Positions 50,599 to 59,956 of a stretch of DNA of 63,924 nt are shown here, one piece after another. Within the stretch, counting starts at the first letter, position 1; each line of letters opens with the position of its first letter. This stretch comes from Stenotrophomonas maltophilia (lineage in GTDB: Bacteria; Pseudomonadota; Gammaproteobacteria; Xanthomonadales; Xanthomonadaceae). The stretch spans positions 1 to 63,924 of the forward strand of contig NZ_RXLZ01000024.1 in the NCBI RefSeq assembly GCF_003970865.1, written 5' to 3'. The position numbers and the translations under genes are program-made. The notes below the pieces were generated by a model that worked only from the letters and a program-made list of their open reading frames with translations, was not told where the DNA came from and ran no database searches.

Positions 50599-52131
50599 AT
50601 GGCTTTGTCCCAGCCCTTGGCCGGTGCTCCGGCCCTGTCGCGTGCCCGTCGCTGGGCACTGTTGTTCACCGTCGCCGCCGGCCTGCTGCTGGTCACGCTC
50701 GACAACTCCGTGCTCTACACCGCACTGCCCACGCTGACCGAGGAACTCTCGGCCAGTGCCGGCCAGGCGCTGTGGATCATCAACGCCTATCCGCTGGTGA
50801 TGGCCGGCCTGCTGCTGGGTGCGGGCACGCTGGGCGACCGCATCGGCCACCGGCGCATGTTCCTGATCGGCCTGGTGGTGTTCGGCGTCGCCTCGCTGGC
50901 AGCAGCGTTCGCCGACACCGCAGCGCAGCTGATTGCCGCACGGGCGTTCCTGGCGATCGGCGCGGCCGCGATGATGCCGGCCACGTTGGCGTTGATCGGA
51001 CTGAGCTTCCACGAAGAGCGCGAACGCAACATCGCCATCGCGATCTGGGGTTCGGTGGCCATCGTCGGTGCGGCGCTCGGCCCGATCATTGGCGGTTGGC
51101 TGCTGCAGCACTTCTGGTGGGGCTCGGTGTTCCTGATCAACGTGCCGGTGGTGGTGGTCGCGTTCGTGGCCACGTTGCTGCTGGCGCCGGAAGGACAGCG
51201 CGACACCTCGCGGCCGTGGGACCTGGTGTCCTCGGTTCTGGCATTGGCTGCACTGTCCGGCCTGGTGCTGGCGATCAAGTCGTTGATCGCTACGCCGCCG
51301 TCGTATGCACTGGGCGCGGGCGCGCTGCTGTTGGCCGTCATAAGCGGCGCAATGTTCGCACGCCGCCAGCAGCAGCTGCCGTACCCGCTGCTGGACTTCG
51401 CGATCTTCCGCAACCCGGCGTTCCTGGCCGGCACGCTGTCGGCGGTGTTCACCCTGTTCGCGATGGCCGGCCTGCAGCTGGTCACCACCCAGCGCTTCCA
51501 GCTGGTGGCAGGTTTCACGCCGCTGCAGGCGGGCCTGCTGGTCTCGGTGGCGGCACTGGGCAGCCTGCCCAGCGCGCTGCTGGGCGGCAGCATCCTGCAC
51601 CGGGTGGGCCTGCGCCCGCTGATCTGTGGCGGCCTGGCCGCAGGTGCGCTGGGCGTCGGCGTGGTGGCGTTCGGCTTCCCGCACGGCCTTGGTTGGGTGG
51701 TGGCTGGTATGGCCATCACCGGCTTCGGCATGGGTTCGGCCATCTCGGTGGCGTCCACTGCCATCCTCAATAACGTGCCCGCGCACCGCGCGGGCATGGC
51801 CTCGTCGGTGGAAGAAGTGTCCTATGAATTCGGCGGCCTGCTGGCGGTGGCGATGCTGGGCAGCCTGAGCGCCGCGATGTACAGCGCGTTCCTGCCGGTC
51901 TCGGCCGATATGCCGGCGCTTGCCCGCGAGGGTTTCACCCAGGCGCTGCATGCCGCGCGCGCGAGCGGGCAGGGTGAGTGGTTCGCACTGGCTGCGGCCG
52001 CGTATGACCGTGGCTACCAGATCGTGCTGCTGGTGATCACCGCAGTGCTGGCGCTGGGCGCGACGATCCTGGCGCGCCTGCTGCGGGGCCGCGTCGGCAG
52101 CCGCGAGGGTGCGGCCGATCGCGTAAAATGA
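50599..52131 (+). CDS. DHA2-family drug efflux transporter (SmvA-like)
   Basis: A 510-residue MFS protein with 14 helices. Motif C of drug antiporters is AIVGAALGPIIGGWLL, motif A is GDRIGHRRM, and the DHA2-type TLDNSVLYTALPTL opens helix 1. SmvA-like pumps export quaternary ammonium compounds and methyl viologen. I chose the ATG at 50599; an ATG at 50566 lies inside the palindrome and has no ribosome-binding site. The TetR gene follows within five bases, so the two form an autoregulated operon. Confidence 0.88.
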   Translation: MALSQPLAGAPALSRARRWALLFTVAAGLLLVTLDNSVLYTALPTLTEELSASAGQALWIINAYPLVMAGLLLGAGTLGDRIGHRRMFLIGLVVFGVASLAAAFADTAAQLIAARAFLAIGAAAMMPATLALIGLSFHEERERNIAIAIWGSVAIVGAALGPIIGGWLLQHFWWGSVFLINVPVVVVAFVATLLLAPEGQRDTSRPWDLVSSVLALAALSGLVLAIKSLIATPPSYALGAGALLLAVISGAMFARRQQQLPYPLLDFAIFRNPAFLAGTLSAVFTLFAMAGLQLVTTQRFQLVAGFTPLQAGLLVSVAALGSLPSALLGGSILHRVGLRPLICGGLAAGALGVGVVAFGFPHGLGWVVAGMAITGFGMGSAISVASTAILNNVPAHRAGMASSVEEVSYEFGGLLAVAMLGSLSAAMYSAFLPVSADMPALAREGFTQALHAARASGQGEWFALAAAAYDRGYQIVLLVITAVLALGATILARLLRGRVGSREGAADRVK

Positions 52132-52135
52132 AGCG

Positions 52136-52696
52136 ATGAGAACCAGCAAGCGCGACCGCATCCTCGACGCCGCCGTCAACGTGATCAATCGTGACGGCGT
52201 GCGTGCGGTGACCTTCGAGTCGGTGGCGGCCGAGGCCAAGCTGACCCGCGGCGGCCTGCTGTACCACTTCCCGTCGCGCGAGGCACTGCTGCGCGGCATC
52301 GACGAGCACCTGGTGCAGGCCTGGGAAACGTCGATGGAAACGCTGCTGGGCAAGCGCGCGGATGAAGCGACGGCACTGGAGCGCTACCAGACCTTCGTGC
52401 GTGTCTCGGCGCAGAGTGCCACCCGTGCCGAGCTGATGTTCATGCTGGAATCGGCCGACCCGGACGCCGATGAGCGCCCGTGGGGACCGGCGGTGCGGCG
52501 CTGGGCACCGCTGCCGCCGGAGGCGGGTGCAGCGGAAAATAGCGCCGCGCTCGACAATTTCGTGGCGCGGCTGGCCGCCGATGGCCTGTGGATCTACGAG
52601 GCAATGTACGAAGGCCAGCTGGACGAAGGCGTGCGCGCCCGTGTGGCCGAGCGCATCGCCGGGTTGTTGGCGAAGTCTGACGGAACGTCCAGTTGA
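52136..52696 (+). CDS. TetR-family repressor
   Basis: The 186-residue regulator has an N-terminal TetR helix-turn-helix (RDRILDAAVNVINRDGVRAV, then KLTRGGLLYHFPSREALL) and a helical ligand domain (ALERYQTFVRVSAQS, and further). It should repress itself and the efflux gene by binding the 42-bp palindrome upstream of the operon. The ATG comes five bases after the efflux stop. It resembles SmvR-type regulators by arrangement. Confidence 0.88.
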   Translation: MRTSKRDRILDAAVNVINRDGVRAVTFESVAAEAKLTRGGLLYHFPSREALLRGIDEHLVQAWETSMETLLGKRADEATALERYQTFVRVSAQSATRAELMFMLESADPDADERPWGPAVRRWAPLPPEAGAAENSAALDNFVARLAADGLWIYEAMYEGQLDEGVRARVAERIAGLLAKSDGTSS

Positions 52697-52727
52697 GCGG
52701 CCAGCCGGCGCGCAGACATCGCCCGTG

Positions 52728-52870
52728 GTAGAGCCGACCGCTGGTCGGCTGCTCTTCGGTCAGGGCACGAAAATGCCGCTTCGGTAGGGTCGACTGTCAG
52801 TCGACTGCCCTTCGGTCAGACAACGAAACCCCCGCGCGTCGCGCGATAGTCGACCAGCGGTCGACTCTAC
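52728..52870. repeat. Three SMAG palindromes between convergent TetR and AraC genes
   Basis: Copies at 52728-52751 (GTAG plus GCCGACC/GGTCGGC), 52784-52808 (GTAG plus GTCGACT/AGTCGAC) and 52848-52870 (inverted, AGTCGACC/GGTCGACT ending CTAC). CTTCGGTC recurs between them. Confidence 0.9.
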
Positions 52871-52881
52871 CCCTCACCTAT

Positions 52882-53757
52882 TTACCCAGCCTGTGAGGCG
52901 CTCGCGGCCAGCCACGCCCTCGGCGATGCCCCCAATCGCTTGCGGAACGCCTTCGACAGCGAGGCGGTATCGGCAAACCCCACCTCGATCGCCACCTGCT
53001 TGACCGCCACGCCGGCCCGCAGCTGCGCGCAGGCCAGGCTCAGCCGCCAGTCCAACAGATAAGCGGCCGGCGTCGCCTGCATCACCTCCTTGAACACGGC
53101 CGCGAACGCGCTGCGCGACATGCCGGCAGTCGCGGCCATGCGCGGCAGCGTCCATTCGTCCTGCGGCGCCTGGTGCATCGCCACCAGCGTACGGGCCAGC
53201 CGCGCATCGGACAGCCCGCGCATCAACCCATGGCTGACGCCGGCCGCATCCGGGTGGTCCACCACCCAGCGCAGGACCTGGATCAGCGCCACCTCGAACA
53301 GGCGGTTGGTCAGCAGCCGTGACCCGCAGCGCTGGCGATCGGCCTCGGCGAACAGCAGATGCAGGGTGTCATCCAGTTCGCCGATCGCCGCCAGCGGCAC
53401 CACCATCACCGGCGGCAGCGACTGCACGATCGGATTGCGCGCGCCGCCATCGAAGTCCAGCGTGGCGCAGGTGAAATCCGGGCCATCCAGCGGTGCGTTG
53501 AAGAACACATGGTGCAGCGGCTGCGGATACAGCAGCAGGCTGGGTGTGTCGATCTTCAACCGGGGCAGCGCGGTATCGCCCCCGGGATGACGGACCTCCA
53601 TTTCACCCTGGCGCAGGATGTGCAGGAAGGCACGGCCGGGCTGCGGTTCGAAGACGTGGCGCCCGCACAGCGGACCGCTGTGGAACAGCGCGGCCTGCAC
53701 CCGGAAGCGTTCCAGCAGGGAGGAGAGGCGGTCGGGTGCGGAGGTGTCGGCGGGCAT
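52882..53757 (-). CDS. AraC-family regulator (cupin type)
   Basis: The 291-residue regulator has an N-terminal cupin sensor (cupin_6-type, RAFLHILRQGEMEVRHPG and PSLLLYPQPLHHVF) and a C-terminal double helix-turn-helix (WTLPRMAATAGMSRSAFAAVF, then VKQVAIEVGFADTASLSKAFRK). It is divergent from the AhpD-like gene at 53870, 112 bases away, and probably controls it. Close relatives respond to aldehydes or antimicrobials; the signal here is unknown. Confidence 0.88.
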   Translation of the reverse strand: MPADTSAPDRLSSLLERFRVQAALFHSGPLCGRHVFEPQPGRAFLHILRQGEMEVRHPGGDTALPRLKIDTPSLLLYPQPLHHVFFNAPLDGPDFTCATLDFDGGARNPIVQSLPPVMVVPLAAIGELDDTLHLLFAEADRQRCGSRLLTNRLFEVALIQVLRWVVDHPDAAGVSHGLMRGLSDARLARTLVAMHQAPQDEWTLPRMAATAGMSRSAFAAVFKEVMQATPAAYLLDWRLSLACAQLRAGVAVKQVAIEVGFADTASLSKAFRKRLGASPRAWLAASASQAG

Positions 53758-53869
53758 GCTCGTGGACGAATAGACAATATGTGTGGCTGATTACGCCTGA
53801 TGCGTCCGGAGAGTCTACCTAGGATGAGCGGGTCGTCCAATCCCGGGCGCTTTCCCAAGGAGATTCACC

Positions 53870-54406
53870 ATGTCCCGTGTCCCCCTGATCGATGCTGCCA
53901 ACACCACCGCTGACCGCCAGGCTCTGCTGGGCCAGGTCCACGCCGCCTTCGGCGCCACCCCGGCCATGTTCCGTGCCGTGGCCAACTCGCCGGCCGCGCT
54001 GCAGAGCATGTGGGGTTCGTTCGGCGCGCTGGGCGGCGGTCGCCTGTCGCCACTGCTGGGCGAGCAGATCGCGGTGGCCATCGCCAACCGCAATGCCTGC
54101 GAATACTGCCTGGCCGCGCACACCGCGCTGGGCCGCAAGGCCGGTGCCAGCAGCGAGCAGATGGCTGCCGCGCAGATCGGCCAGTCCAGCGATCCGGCCA
54201 CCTCGGCGGCATTGGACTTCGCGCTGAAGGTGGTCGAGCAGCGTGCGCAGATTGCCGATGGCGATGTGCAGGCGCTGCGTGCGGCAGGCTTCGATGATGA
54301 GCAGATCGTTGAGATCCTCGCCCACGTGGCGCTCAACCTGTTCACCAACTACGTCAACGTAGCGTTTGACGTGCCGGTGGACTTCCCGAAGGTCGCGCTG
54401 CGCTGA
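53870..54406 (+). CDS. Carboxymuconolactone-decarboxylase/AhpD-like peroxidase
   Basis: A protein of 178 residues in the AhpD-like group. The active-site motif is NACEYCLAAHTALG, with Cys-x-x-Cys and the downstream histidine; AIANRN precedes it and ALNLFTNYVNVAFD ends the chain. Such proteins reduce peroxides with a thiol pair or act as uncharacterised oxidoreductases. It has an AAGGAG ribosome-binding site, is divergent from the AraC gene and ends at a strong hairpin. Confidence 0.88.
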   Translation: MSRVPLIDAANTTADRQALLGQVHAAFGATPAMFRAVANSPAALQSMWGSFGALGGGRLSPLLGEQIAVAIANRNACEYCLAAHTALGRKAGASSEQMAAAQIGQSSDPATSAALDFALKVVEQRAQIADGDVQALRAAGFDDEQIVEILAHVALNLFTNYVNVAFDVPVDFPKVALR

Positions 54407-54410
54407 GATG

Positions 54411-54451
54411 CGGCCTGGCCCGGGTGGCAGTGGGCCGCCCGGGCCAGGCCG
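54411..54451. terminator. Strong bidirectional hairpin between convergent genes
   Basis: CGGCCTGGCCCGGG and CCCGGGCCAGGCCG make a perfect 14-bp stem with a 13-base loop between the AhpD-like and fdhD genes. No T-run is present, so it may rely on stem strength or Rho. Confidence 0.6.
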
Positions 54452-54477
54452 AAGGGTGCAGCCGGGGTGGGGCGACT

Positions 54478-55317
54478 CTAGCTGTCGTCCGCCTGCAGCC
54501 GCTCGGGATGGGTATACACATTGAACCCGCTCTCCCGCGCGAACCCGACCAGGCACAGGCCTGCACTGCGGGCCAGGTCGATCGCCAGCGCGGTCGGTGC
54601 CGAGACAGCAGCCAGCACACTGACCCCGGCCCGCACGGCCTTGCTGACCATTTCGTAGCTGGCGCGGCTGGAAATCACCAGCAGCCCACCCTCGATCGTG
54701 TGTTCATTGTGATGCAGGGCGCCGATCAGCTTGTCCAGCGCGTTGTGGCGGCCGACGTCTTCGCGCACCCAGCCGATGCGACCGCTGGCGTCGGCCCAGG
54801 CCGCGGCATGGGTCGAGCCACTCACCGCATTCATCGGCTGATGCTGCGCCAGCGTGGCCAGCGCCCGTTGCAGGGCTGCTGGCGGGTAGGTCCGCCGTTC
54901 GCGCACCTCGGGCAGCGGTCGCAGCACTTCCTCCAGCTGCCGCGTGCCACACAGGCCGCAGCCACCGCGGCCGGGCAGCAGGCGCCCATTGGCCGGATCC
55001 AGGTCGGCGCCGGGCGCATCGTCGGTCACCGTCATCTGCAGTTCAATGCCTTCCAGTTGCGGGCGGATGTCGATCGACAGCAGCTGCGAGGGCGTAGCGA
55101 TCAGTCCCTCGCTGAGTGAAAAGCCCAGCGCAAAGTCTTCCAGGTCGCAGGGCGTGGCCATCATCACTGCGAAGGCGGCGCCGTTGTAACGCAGCGCTAC
55201 CGGCACTTCCTCGGCCACCACGTCGACCTGCGGCTGTTGCCCCTCGCTGCGCCAGCGCTGCAACGGGCGCTGGGCCGTGCCGGCAGGCGGGGTGTGCGGT
55301 GGGGTCGAATCAGGCAT
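54478..55317 (-). CDS. fdhD: FdhD, formate dehydrogenase sulphur-carrier accessory protein
   Basis: A 279-residue FdhD. The redox motif RGGCGLCGTRQLEEV carries the Cys-x-x-Cys that accepts sulphur from IscS and hands it to the Mo-bis-MGD cofactor. Further landmarks are ATPCDLEDFALGFSLSEGLI, HAAAWAD and REDVGRHNALDKLIGA, with SSRASYEMVSKAVRAG. I chose the ATG at 55317; the frame upstream lacks coding character. It faces the molybdoenzyme gene at 55562 across a 244-base divergent region and serves its maturation. Confidence 0.92.
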   Translation of the reverse strand: MPDSTPPHTPPAGTAQRPLQRWRSEGQQPQVDVVAEEVPVALRYNGAAFAVMMATPCDLEDFALGFSLSEGLIATPSQLLSIDIRPQLEGIELQMTVTDDAPGADLDPANGRLLPGRGGCGLCGTRQLEEVLRPLPEVRERRTYPPAALQRALATLAQHQPMNAVSGSTHAAAWADASGRIGWVREDVGRHNALDKLIGALHHNEHTIEGGLLVISSRASYEMVSKAVRAGVSVLAAVSAPTALAIDLARSAGLCLVGFARESGFNVYTHPERLQADDS

Positions 55318-55561
55318 GCAGCGCGTCCGGACAAGGGAGATACGCAGGTGGTGGACCACCCACGGCATCGAGAATAGCGCAGTGGCCATGCGCTGACGCA
55401 GGTGTAACCGTTGCCATGGCAGGCTGCGCTGAAAACAGCGTGCACCCACTGGCGAAGCCACGCAGGCCGTGTTTGACTGTGGGGCTGGCCGTGCGATTGA
55501 AAGCGCCGCCGGACCGCGTTGTGCCCATTGTTGCCGCGTTCCTCCCGTCAGGTTCCCGAAC

Positions 55562-57847
55562 ATGTCCGAGCAGAAACCGCCGCGTTACAAGCCCTACAAC
55601 CAGCCCGCTGGTGGCTGGGGAGCCGCCGGCGCCACGGCCAAGGTGCTGCTGCAGCAGAGCGTGATCGGCAAGGGGTCGAAGGCGTTGCTGGCGATGAACC
55701 AGCCCGGCGGCTTCAAGTGCCCCAGCTGCGCGTTCCCCGACGCCGACGAACGCAAGAAGCTGGAGTTCTGCGAGAACGGCGCGAAGGCACTGGCCTGGGA
55801 AGCCACGCAGTTCCGTGCCGGTCGTGAGCTGTTCGCCCAGCACACCGTTACCGAACTGATGGCGCAGACCGACTACTGGCTGGAGATGCAGGGTCGGCTG
55901 ACCGAGCCGATGCGCTACGACGCGGCGACTGACCACTATGTGCCGTGCAGCTGGGACGATGCCTTCGCGCTGATCGGCCGCCATCTGCAGGCGCTGGACA
56001 GCCCGCACCAGGCCGAGTTCTACACGTCGGGCCGCACCCCCAACGAAGCCGCGTTCCTGTATTCGATCTTCGTGCGCGAGTTCGGCACCAACAACTTCCC
56101 GGACTGCTCGAACATGTGCCACGAGCCGACCAGTCGTGGCCTGCCGCCAGCCATCGGAGTGGGCAAGGGCACCATCGTGCTGCAGGATTTCGAGCACGCC
56201 GAGGCGATCTTCGTGATCGGCCAGAACACCGGCACCAATTCACCGCGGATGATGAGCAACCTGGTCGAGGCGCGCAAACGCGGCATTCCGATCGTGGCGG
56301 TCAATCCGATGCCCGAGCGCGCGCTGATCCGCTTTGCCGAACCGCAGGACATGGTGCAGATGGCCACGTTCGGTTCGACCGAGATCACCAGCGAGTTCGT
56401 GCACATCCGCATCGGCGGCGACCTGGCCCTGATCAAGGGCATGATGAAGGTGATGTTCGAGCGCGAGGCGCAGGGTGAGCGTGTGCTCGACCATGCGTTC
56501 CTGTCAGAACACACGGTAGGCCTGGAGGCGCTGCGCGAAGACGTGATGGCGCAGGACTGGGACCAGATCGTGCAGGTGTCCGGCATTTCGCAGGCGCAGA
56601 TCCGTCGCTGTGCGGAGATCTACATCCGCTCCAATGCCACCGTGATCTGCTACGGCATGGGGCTGACCCAGCACCAGTACGGCTCGCGCCTGCTGCAGCA
56701 GGTCGCCAACCTGCTGTTGCTGCGTGGCAATTTCGGCAAGCCCGGTGCTGGCATCGGGCCGATCCGTGGCCATTCCAATGTGCAGGGCGACCGCACCGTC
56801 GGCATCGACGAGAAGCCCAAGCCGGCCTATCTGGACCGCGTGCAGCAGGTGTTCGGTTTCGACCCGCCGCGCGAGCATGGCCATCATGTGGTCGAATCCA
56901 TCGAGGCGATGCTGGAGGGCAGTGCCAAGGTGTTCATCGGCCTGGGTGGCAACTTCATCCATGCGGTGCCCGATACGCCGCGTGCGTACGAAGCGATGCG
57001 CGGCCTGGACCTGACCGTGGGGATCGCCACCAAGCTCAATCGTGGGCACCTGGTTCATGGCCGCGATGCGCTGATCCTGCCGGTGGTGGCGCGCTCGGAG
57101 CGCATCGTGACGCCGGCCGGCGAGCAGTTCGTCACCATCGAGGACGCGATGTCCAATGTGACCGCCTCGCGGGGCGTGCTCGAGCCGGTCAGCGCCGATG
57201 TGTTGCCCGAGGTCGAGATCGTCTGCCGCATGGCGATGGCCGCGCTGCCACGCAGCAAGGTCGACTGGGCAGGCTGCATGCACGACTACGCACCCATCCG
57301 TGAGCTGATCGCGGCCGTGTACCCGGAGATCTACACCGGTTTCAACGAGCGCATCCAGCAGCCGCACGGTTTTCATCTGGACATCCCGCCGCGCCGCCGC
57401 GTCTGGCCCACGCCAAACGGCAAGGCCAACATCCTGGTGATGCCCGGCCTGGACGTGGACGATCCCGTACATGACCCGGACATGCTGCGTTTGGCCACCG
57501 TGCGCTCGCATGACCAGTACAACACCACCATCTACAGCTACAACGACCGCTATCGCGGCGTGTACAACGATCGCATGGTGCTGTTCATGAACATCGAGGA
57601 CCGGCTGGCGCGCGGGCTGGACAAGGAAGCGCTGGTCAGCCTGGAGACGATCAGCGGCGATGGCGTGCAGCGGCGCATCGAAGGCCTGACCGTGCTGGAC
57701 TACCCGATGCCGCGCGGCGCGCTGGCCGGCTACTACCCCGAACTGAACCCGTTGCTGCCGCTGGACTACTACGACCGGATCAGCGGCACGCCCGCCGCCA
57801 AGTCGATCCCGGTGCGGATGAGTGCAATGGCGGCGGCGACTGCGTGA
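55562..57847 (+). CDS. FdhF/YdeP-family molybdopterin oxidoreductase
   Basis: The 761-residue enzyme is a Mo-bis-MGD protein of the YdeP type. FKCPSCAFPDADERKKLEFC near the N-terminus gives three cysteines, too few for a canonical four-cysteine [4Fe-4S] motif; CSNMCHEPTSRGLPPAIG lies where the metal ligand is expected. RTPNEAAFLYSIFVREFGTNN and GKPGAGIGPIRGHSNVQGDRT bind cofactor. E. coli YdeP helps acid resistance; the substrate is unknown. It is probably cytoplasmic, with no signal peptide. The ATG at 55562 fits the conserved N-terminus, and it is divergent from fdhD. Confidence 0.9.
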   Translation: MSEQKPPRYKPYNQPAGGWGAAGATAKVLLQQSVIGKGSKALLAMNQPGGFKCPSCAFPDADERKKLEFCENGAKALAWEATQFRAGRELFAQHTVTELMAQTDYWLEMQGRLTEPMRYDAATDHYVPCSWDDAFALIGRHLQALDSPHQAEFYTSGRTPNEAAFLYSIFVREFGTNNFPDCSNMCHEPTSRGLPPAIGVGKGTIVLQDFEHAEAIFVIGQNTGTNSPRMMSNLVEARKRGIPIVAVNPMPERALIRFAEPQDMVQMATFGSTEITSEFVHIRIGGDLALIKGMMKVMFEREAQGERVLDHAFLSEHTVGLEALREDVMAQDWDQIVQVSGISQAQIRRCAEIYIRSNATVICYGMGLTQHQYGSRLLQQVANLLLLRGNFGKPGAGIGPIRGHSNVQGDRTVGIDEKPKPAYLDRVQQVFGFDPPREHGHHVVESIEAMLEGSAKVFIGLGGNFIHAVPDTPRAYEAMRGLDLTVGIATKLNRGHLVHGRDALILPVVARSERIVTPAGEQFVTIEDAMSNVTASRGVLEPVSADVLPEVEIVCRMAMAALPRSKVDWAGCMHDYAPIRELIAAVYPEIYTGFNERIQQPHGFHLDIPPRRRVWPTPNGKANILVMPGLDVDDPVHDPDMLRLATVRSHDQYNTTIYSYNDRYRGVYNDRMVLFMNIEDRLARGLDKEALVSLETISGDGVQRRIEGLTVLDYPMPRGALAGYYPELNPLLPLDYYDRISGTPAAKSIPVRMSAMAAATA

Positions 57848-57872
57848 CGCGCGCATCGGCTATCATCGGCGG

Positions 57873-58214
57873 GTGAACCTGCCTGGCCTGCTGCTGCGAT
57901 GGATGTTGCTTGTCGCCCTGGTGCTGAATGCACCAGCGCTGGCGCTCGCCGCGTCTTCGTACAACGGGCCAGCCAATCTGGATCACTGCGCCGCACCGCA
58001 CTCGGCCGCGATGGCTGCGGCCGGCTGCTGCGATGATGCGGCCCCGGCTGCCTGCCAGAGCGGTGAGTGCGAATGCCCGCCGGCCTGTCTTGGCATGCTG
58101 GCGACATTGAACGGAACACCGGCCTCGCCGTGGCGCGAGGCGCCTGTTCCGGCCAATACCCAGCAACGCGCGCCGCCGCCGATACTCGACCCGTTGCGGC
58201 CCCCCATCGCGTGA
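57873..58214 (+). CDS. copL: CopL-family metal-binding regulatory protein
   Basis: The 113-residue protein from a GTG start has an N-terminal signal or helix (LLLRWMLLVALVLNAPALALA) and a cysteine- and histidine-rich core (DHCAAPHSAAMAAAGCCDDAAPAACQSGECECPPACLG). This matches CopL of Xanthomonas and Stenotrophomonas, which is needed for copper-induced expression of copAB. Here no copAB follows; the DUF411 gene does. The gene starts 25 bases after the molybdoenzyme stop but is probably separate. Confidence 0.82.
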   Translation: MNLPGLLLRWMLLVALVLNAPALALAASSYNGPANLDHCAAPHSAAMAAAGCCDDAAPAACQSGECECPPACLGMLATLNGTPASPWREAPVPANTQQRAPPPILDPLRPPIA

Positions 58215-58329
58215 TTTCCTGCAGGCCTCACGCGCCTGCCGTAGCTGCTCGACTTTTTCTCGACTCTGCCCGCGCCTTCGATGCGCGGGCGGCGGGCCGC
58301 GTTGCCCGCCTCTGCAAAGGAATCACTCA

Positions 58330-58866
58330 ATGAACCGTACTCTCTCCCTCGGCCTGCTGCTGGGCACCGTGCTGGCCACCACCGCCTGCGCTCGTGCCGC
58401 CGAAGAATCCTCTGCGGCGCCGGTCGCCAGCGAAGCACCGGCACCGGCCCAGGCCAGCCCGGCCAAGGTCGACCCGGCCTTGCCGGTGGCCATCGTGCAC
58501 AAGACCGCCAGCTGCGGTTGCTGCGGCATCTGGGTCGACCATCTGAAGGCCGCCGGCTTCCAGGTTGATGTGCGCGACACCGATGACATGAACCCGATCA
58601 AGGTCCGGCTGGGTGTGCCGGTCGGCAAGGCCTCCTGCCATACCGCCGAGATCGGCGGTTATGTGGTCGAGGGCCACATCCCGGCCGAGGACATCAAGCG
58701 CCTGCTGGCCGAACGCCCGGCCGCGCGCGGGCTGGTGCTGCCCGGCATGCCGGCCGGTTCGCCGGGCATGGAAATGCCGGACGGCTACGTGCAGCCGTAT
58801 ACCGTCGAGCTGGTGCGCACCGACGGCAGCACCGAGCCGTTTGCCCAGCACGGGCAGGGCGGCTGA
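58330..58866 (+). CDS. DUF411 metal-binding protein
   Basis: A protein of 178 residues with an N-terminal signal (LGLLLGTVLATTACARA; a lipobox-like Cys is present). KTASCGCCGIWVDHLKAAGF carries the C-x-C-C metal motif of DUF411, which binds copper, and KASCHTAEIGGYVVEGHIPAEDI the second conserved block with Cys and His, then GLVLPGMPAGSPGMEMP. It follows CopL, suggesting a copper-responsive unit. AAAGGA precedes the start. A terminator follows directly. Confidence 0.87.
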   Translation: MNRTLSLGLLLGTVLATTACARAAEESSAAPVASEAPAPAQASPAKVDPALPVAIVHKTASCGCCGIWVDHLKAAGFQVDVRDTDDMNPIKVRLGVPVGKASCHTAEIGGYVVEGHIPAEDIKRLLAERPAARGLVLPGMPAGSPGMEMPDGYVQPYTVELVRTDGSTEPFAQHGQGG

Positions 58867-58877
58867 CAGTCAGTGGT

Positions 58878-58906
58878 GGTGCCGGTCGGTTTGACCGGCA
58901 CCTTTT
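58878..58906 (+). terminator. Intrinsic terminator after the DUF411 gene
   Basis: GGTGCCGGTC-GGTTT-GACCGGCACC forms a perfect 10-bp stem followed by TTTT. It is the clearest Rho-independent terminator in the window and ends the CopL/DUF411 unit. Confidence 0.88.
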
Positions 58907-58927
58907 CACGCGGCCGACTTGCTCTTT

Positions 58928-58984
58928 GTAGAGTCGAGCCGTGCTCGACTGCTCTGCGCTTCAGTCGAGCAAGCTCGACTCTAC
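58928..58984. repeat. Pair of SMAG palindromes beside the L1 gene
   Basis: GTAG with GTCGAGC/GCTCGAC at 58928-58952 and an inverted copy ending CTCTAC at 58963-58984. They lie between the DUF411 terminator and the end of blaL1. Confidence 0.92.
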
Positions 58985-58988
58985 AGAA

Positions 58989-59864
<876 letters not shown>

Positions 59865-59875
59865 TCACGTCCGCT

Positions 59876-59911
59876 TGAAGGAGGCCCAGAAACTAGCATG
59901 GGCCTCCTTCA
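59876..59911 (-). promoter_or_regulatory. Perfect 13-bp stem-loop in the blaL1 leader
   Basis: TGAAGGAGGCCCA and TGGGCCTCCTTCA are perfectly complementary around a 10-base loop. The near edge is 14 bases before the blaL1 ATG. There is no T-run, so it looks like a leader hairpin or the end of the receptor transcript rather than a terminator. It could protect or attenuate blaL1 mRNA. Confidence 0.55.
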
Positions 59912-59956
59912 TCGCGTCTCGCATAGATTTCATGGCTCCCATAAGGACGCCATGGA

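Noticed and set aside
55318..55561. Molybdenum-cofactor riboswitch in the fdhD/molybdoenzyme gap
   Set aside because: Only a small CGCTG-AAAA-CAGCG hairpin (55427-55440) was found. I could not fit the conserved core of the Moco RNA motif.
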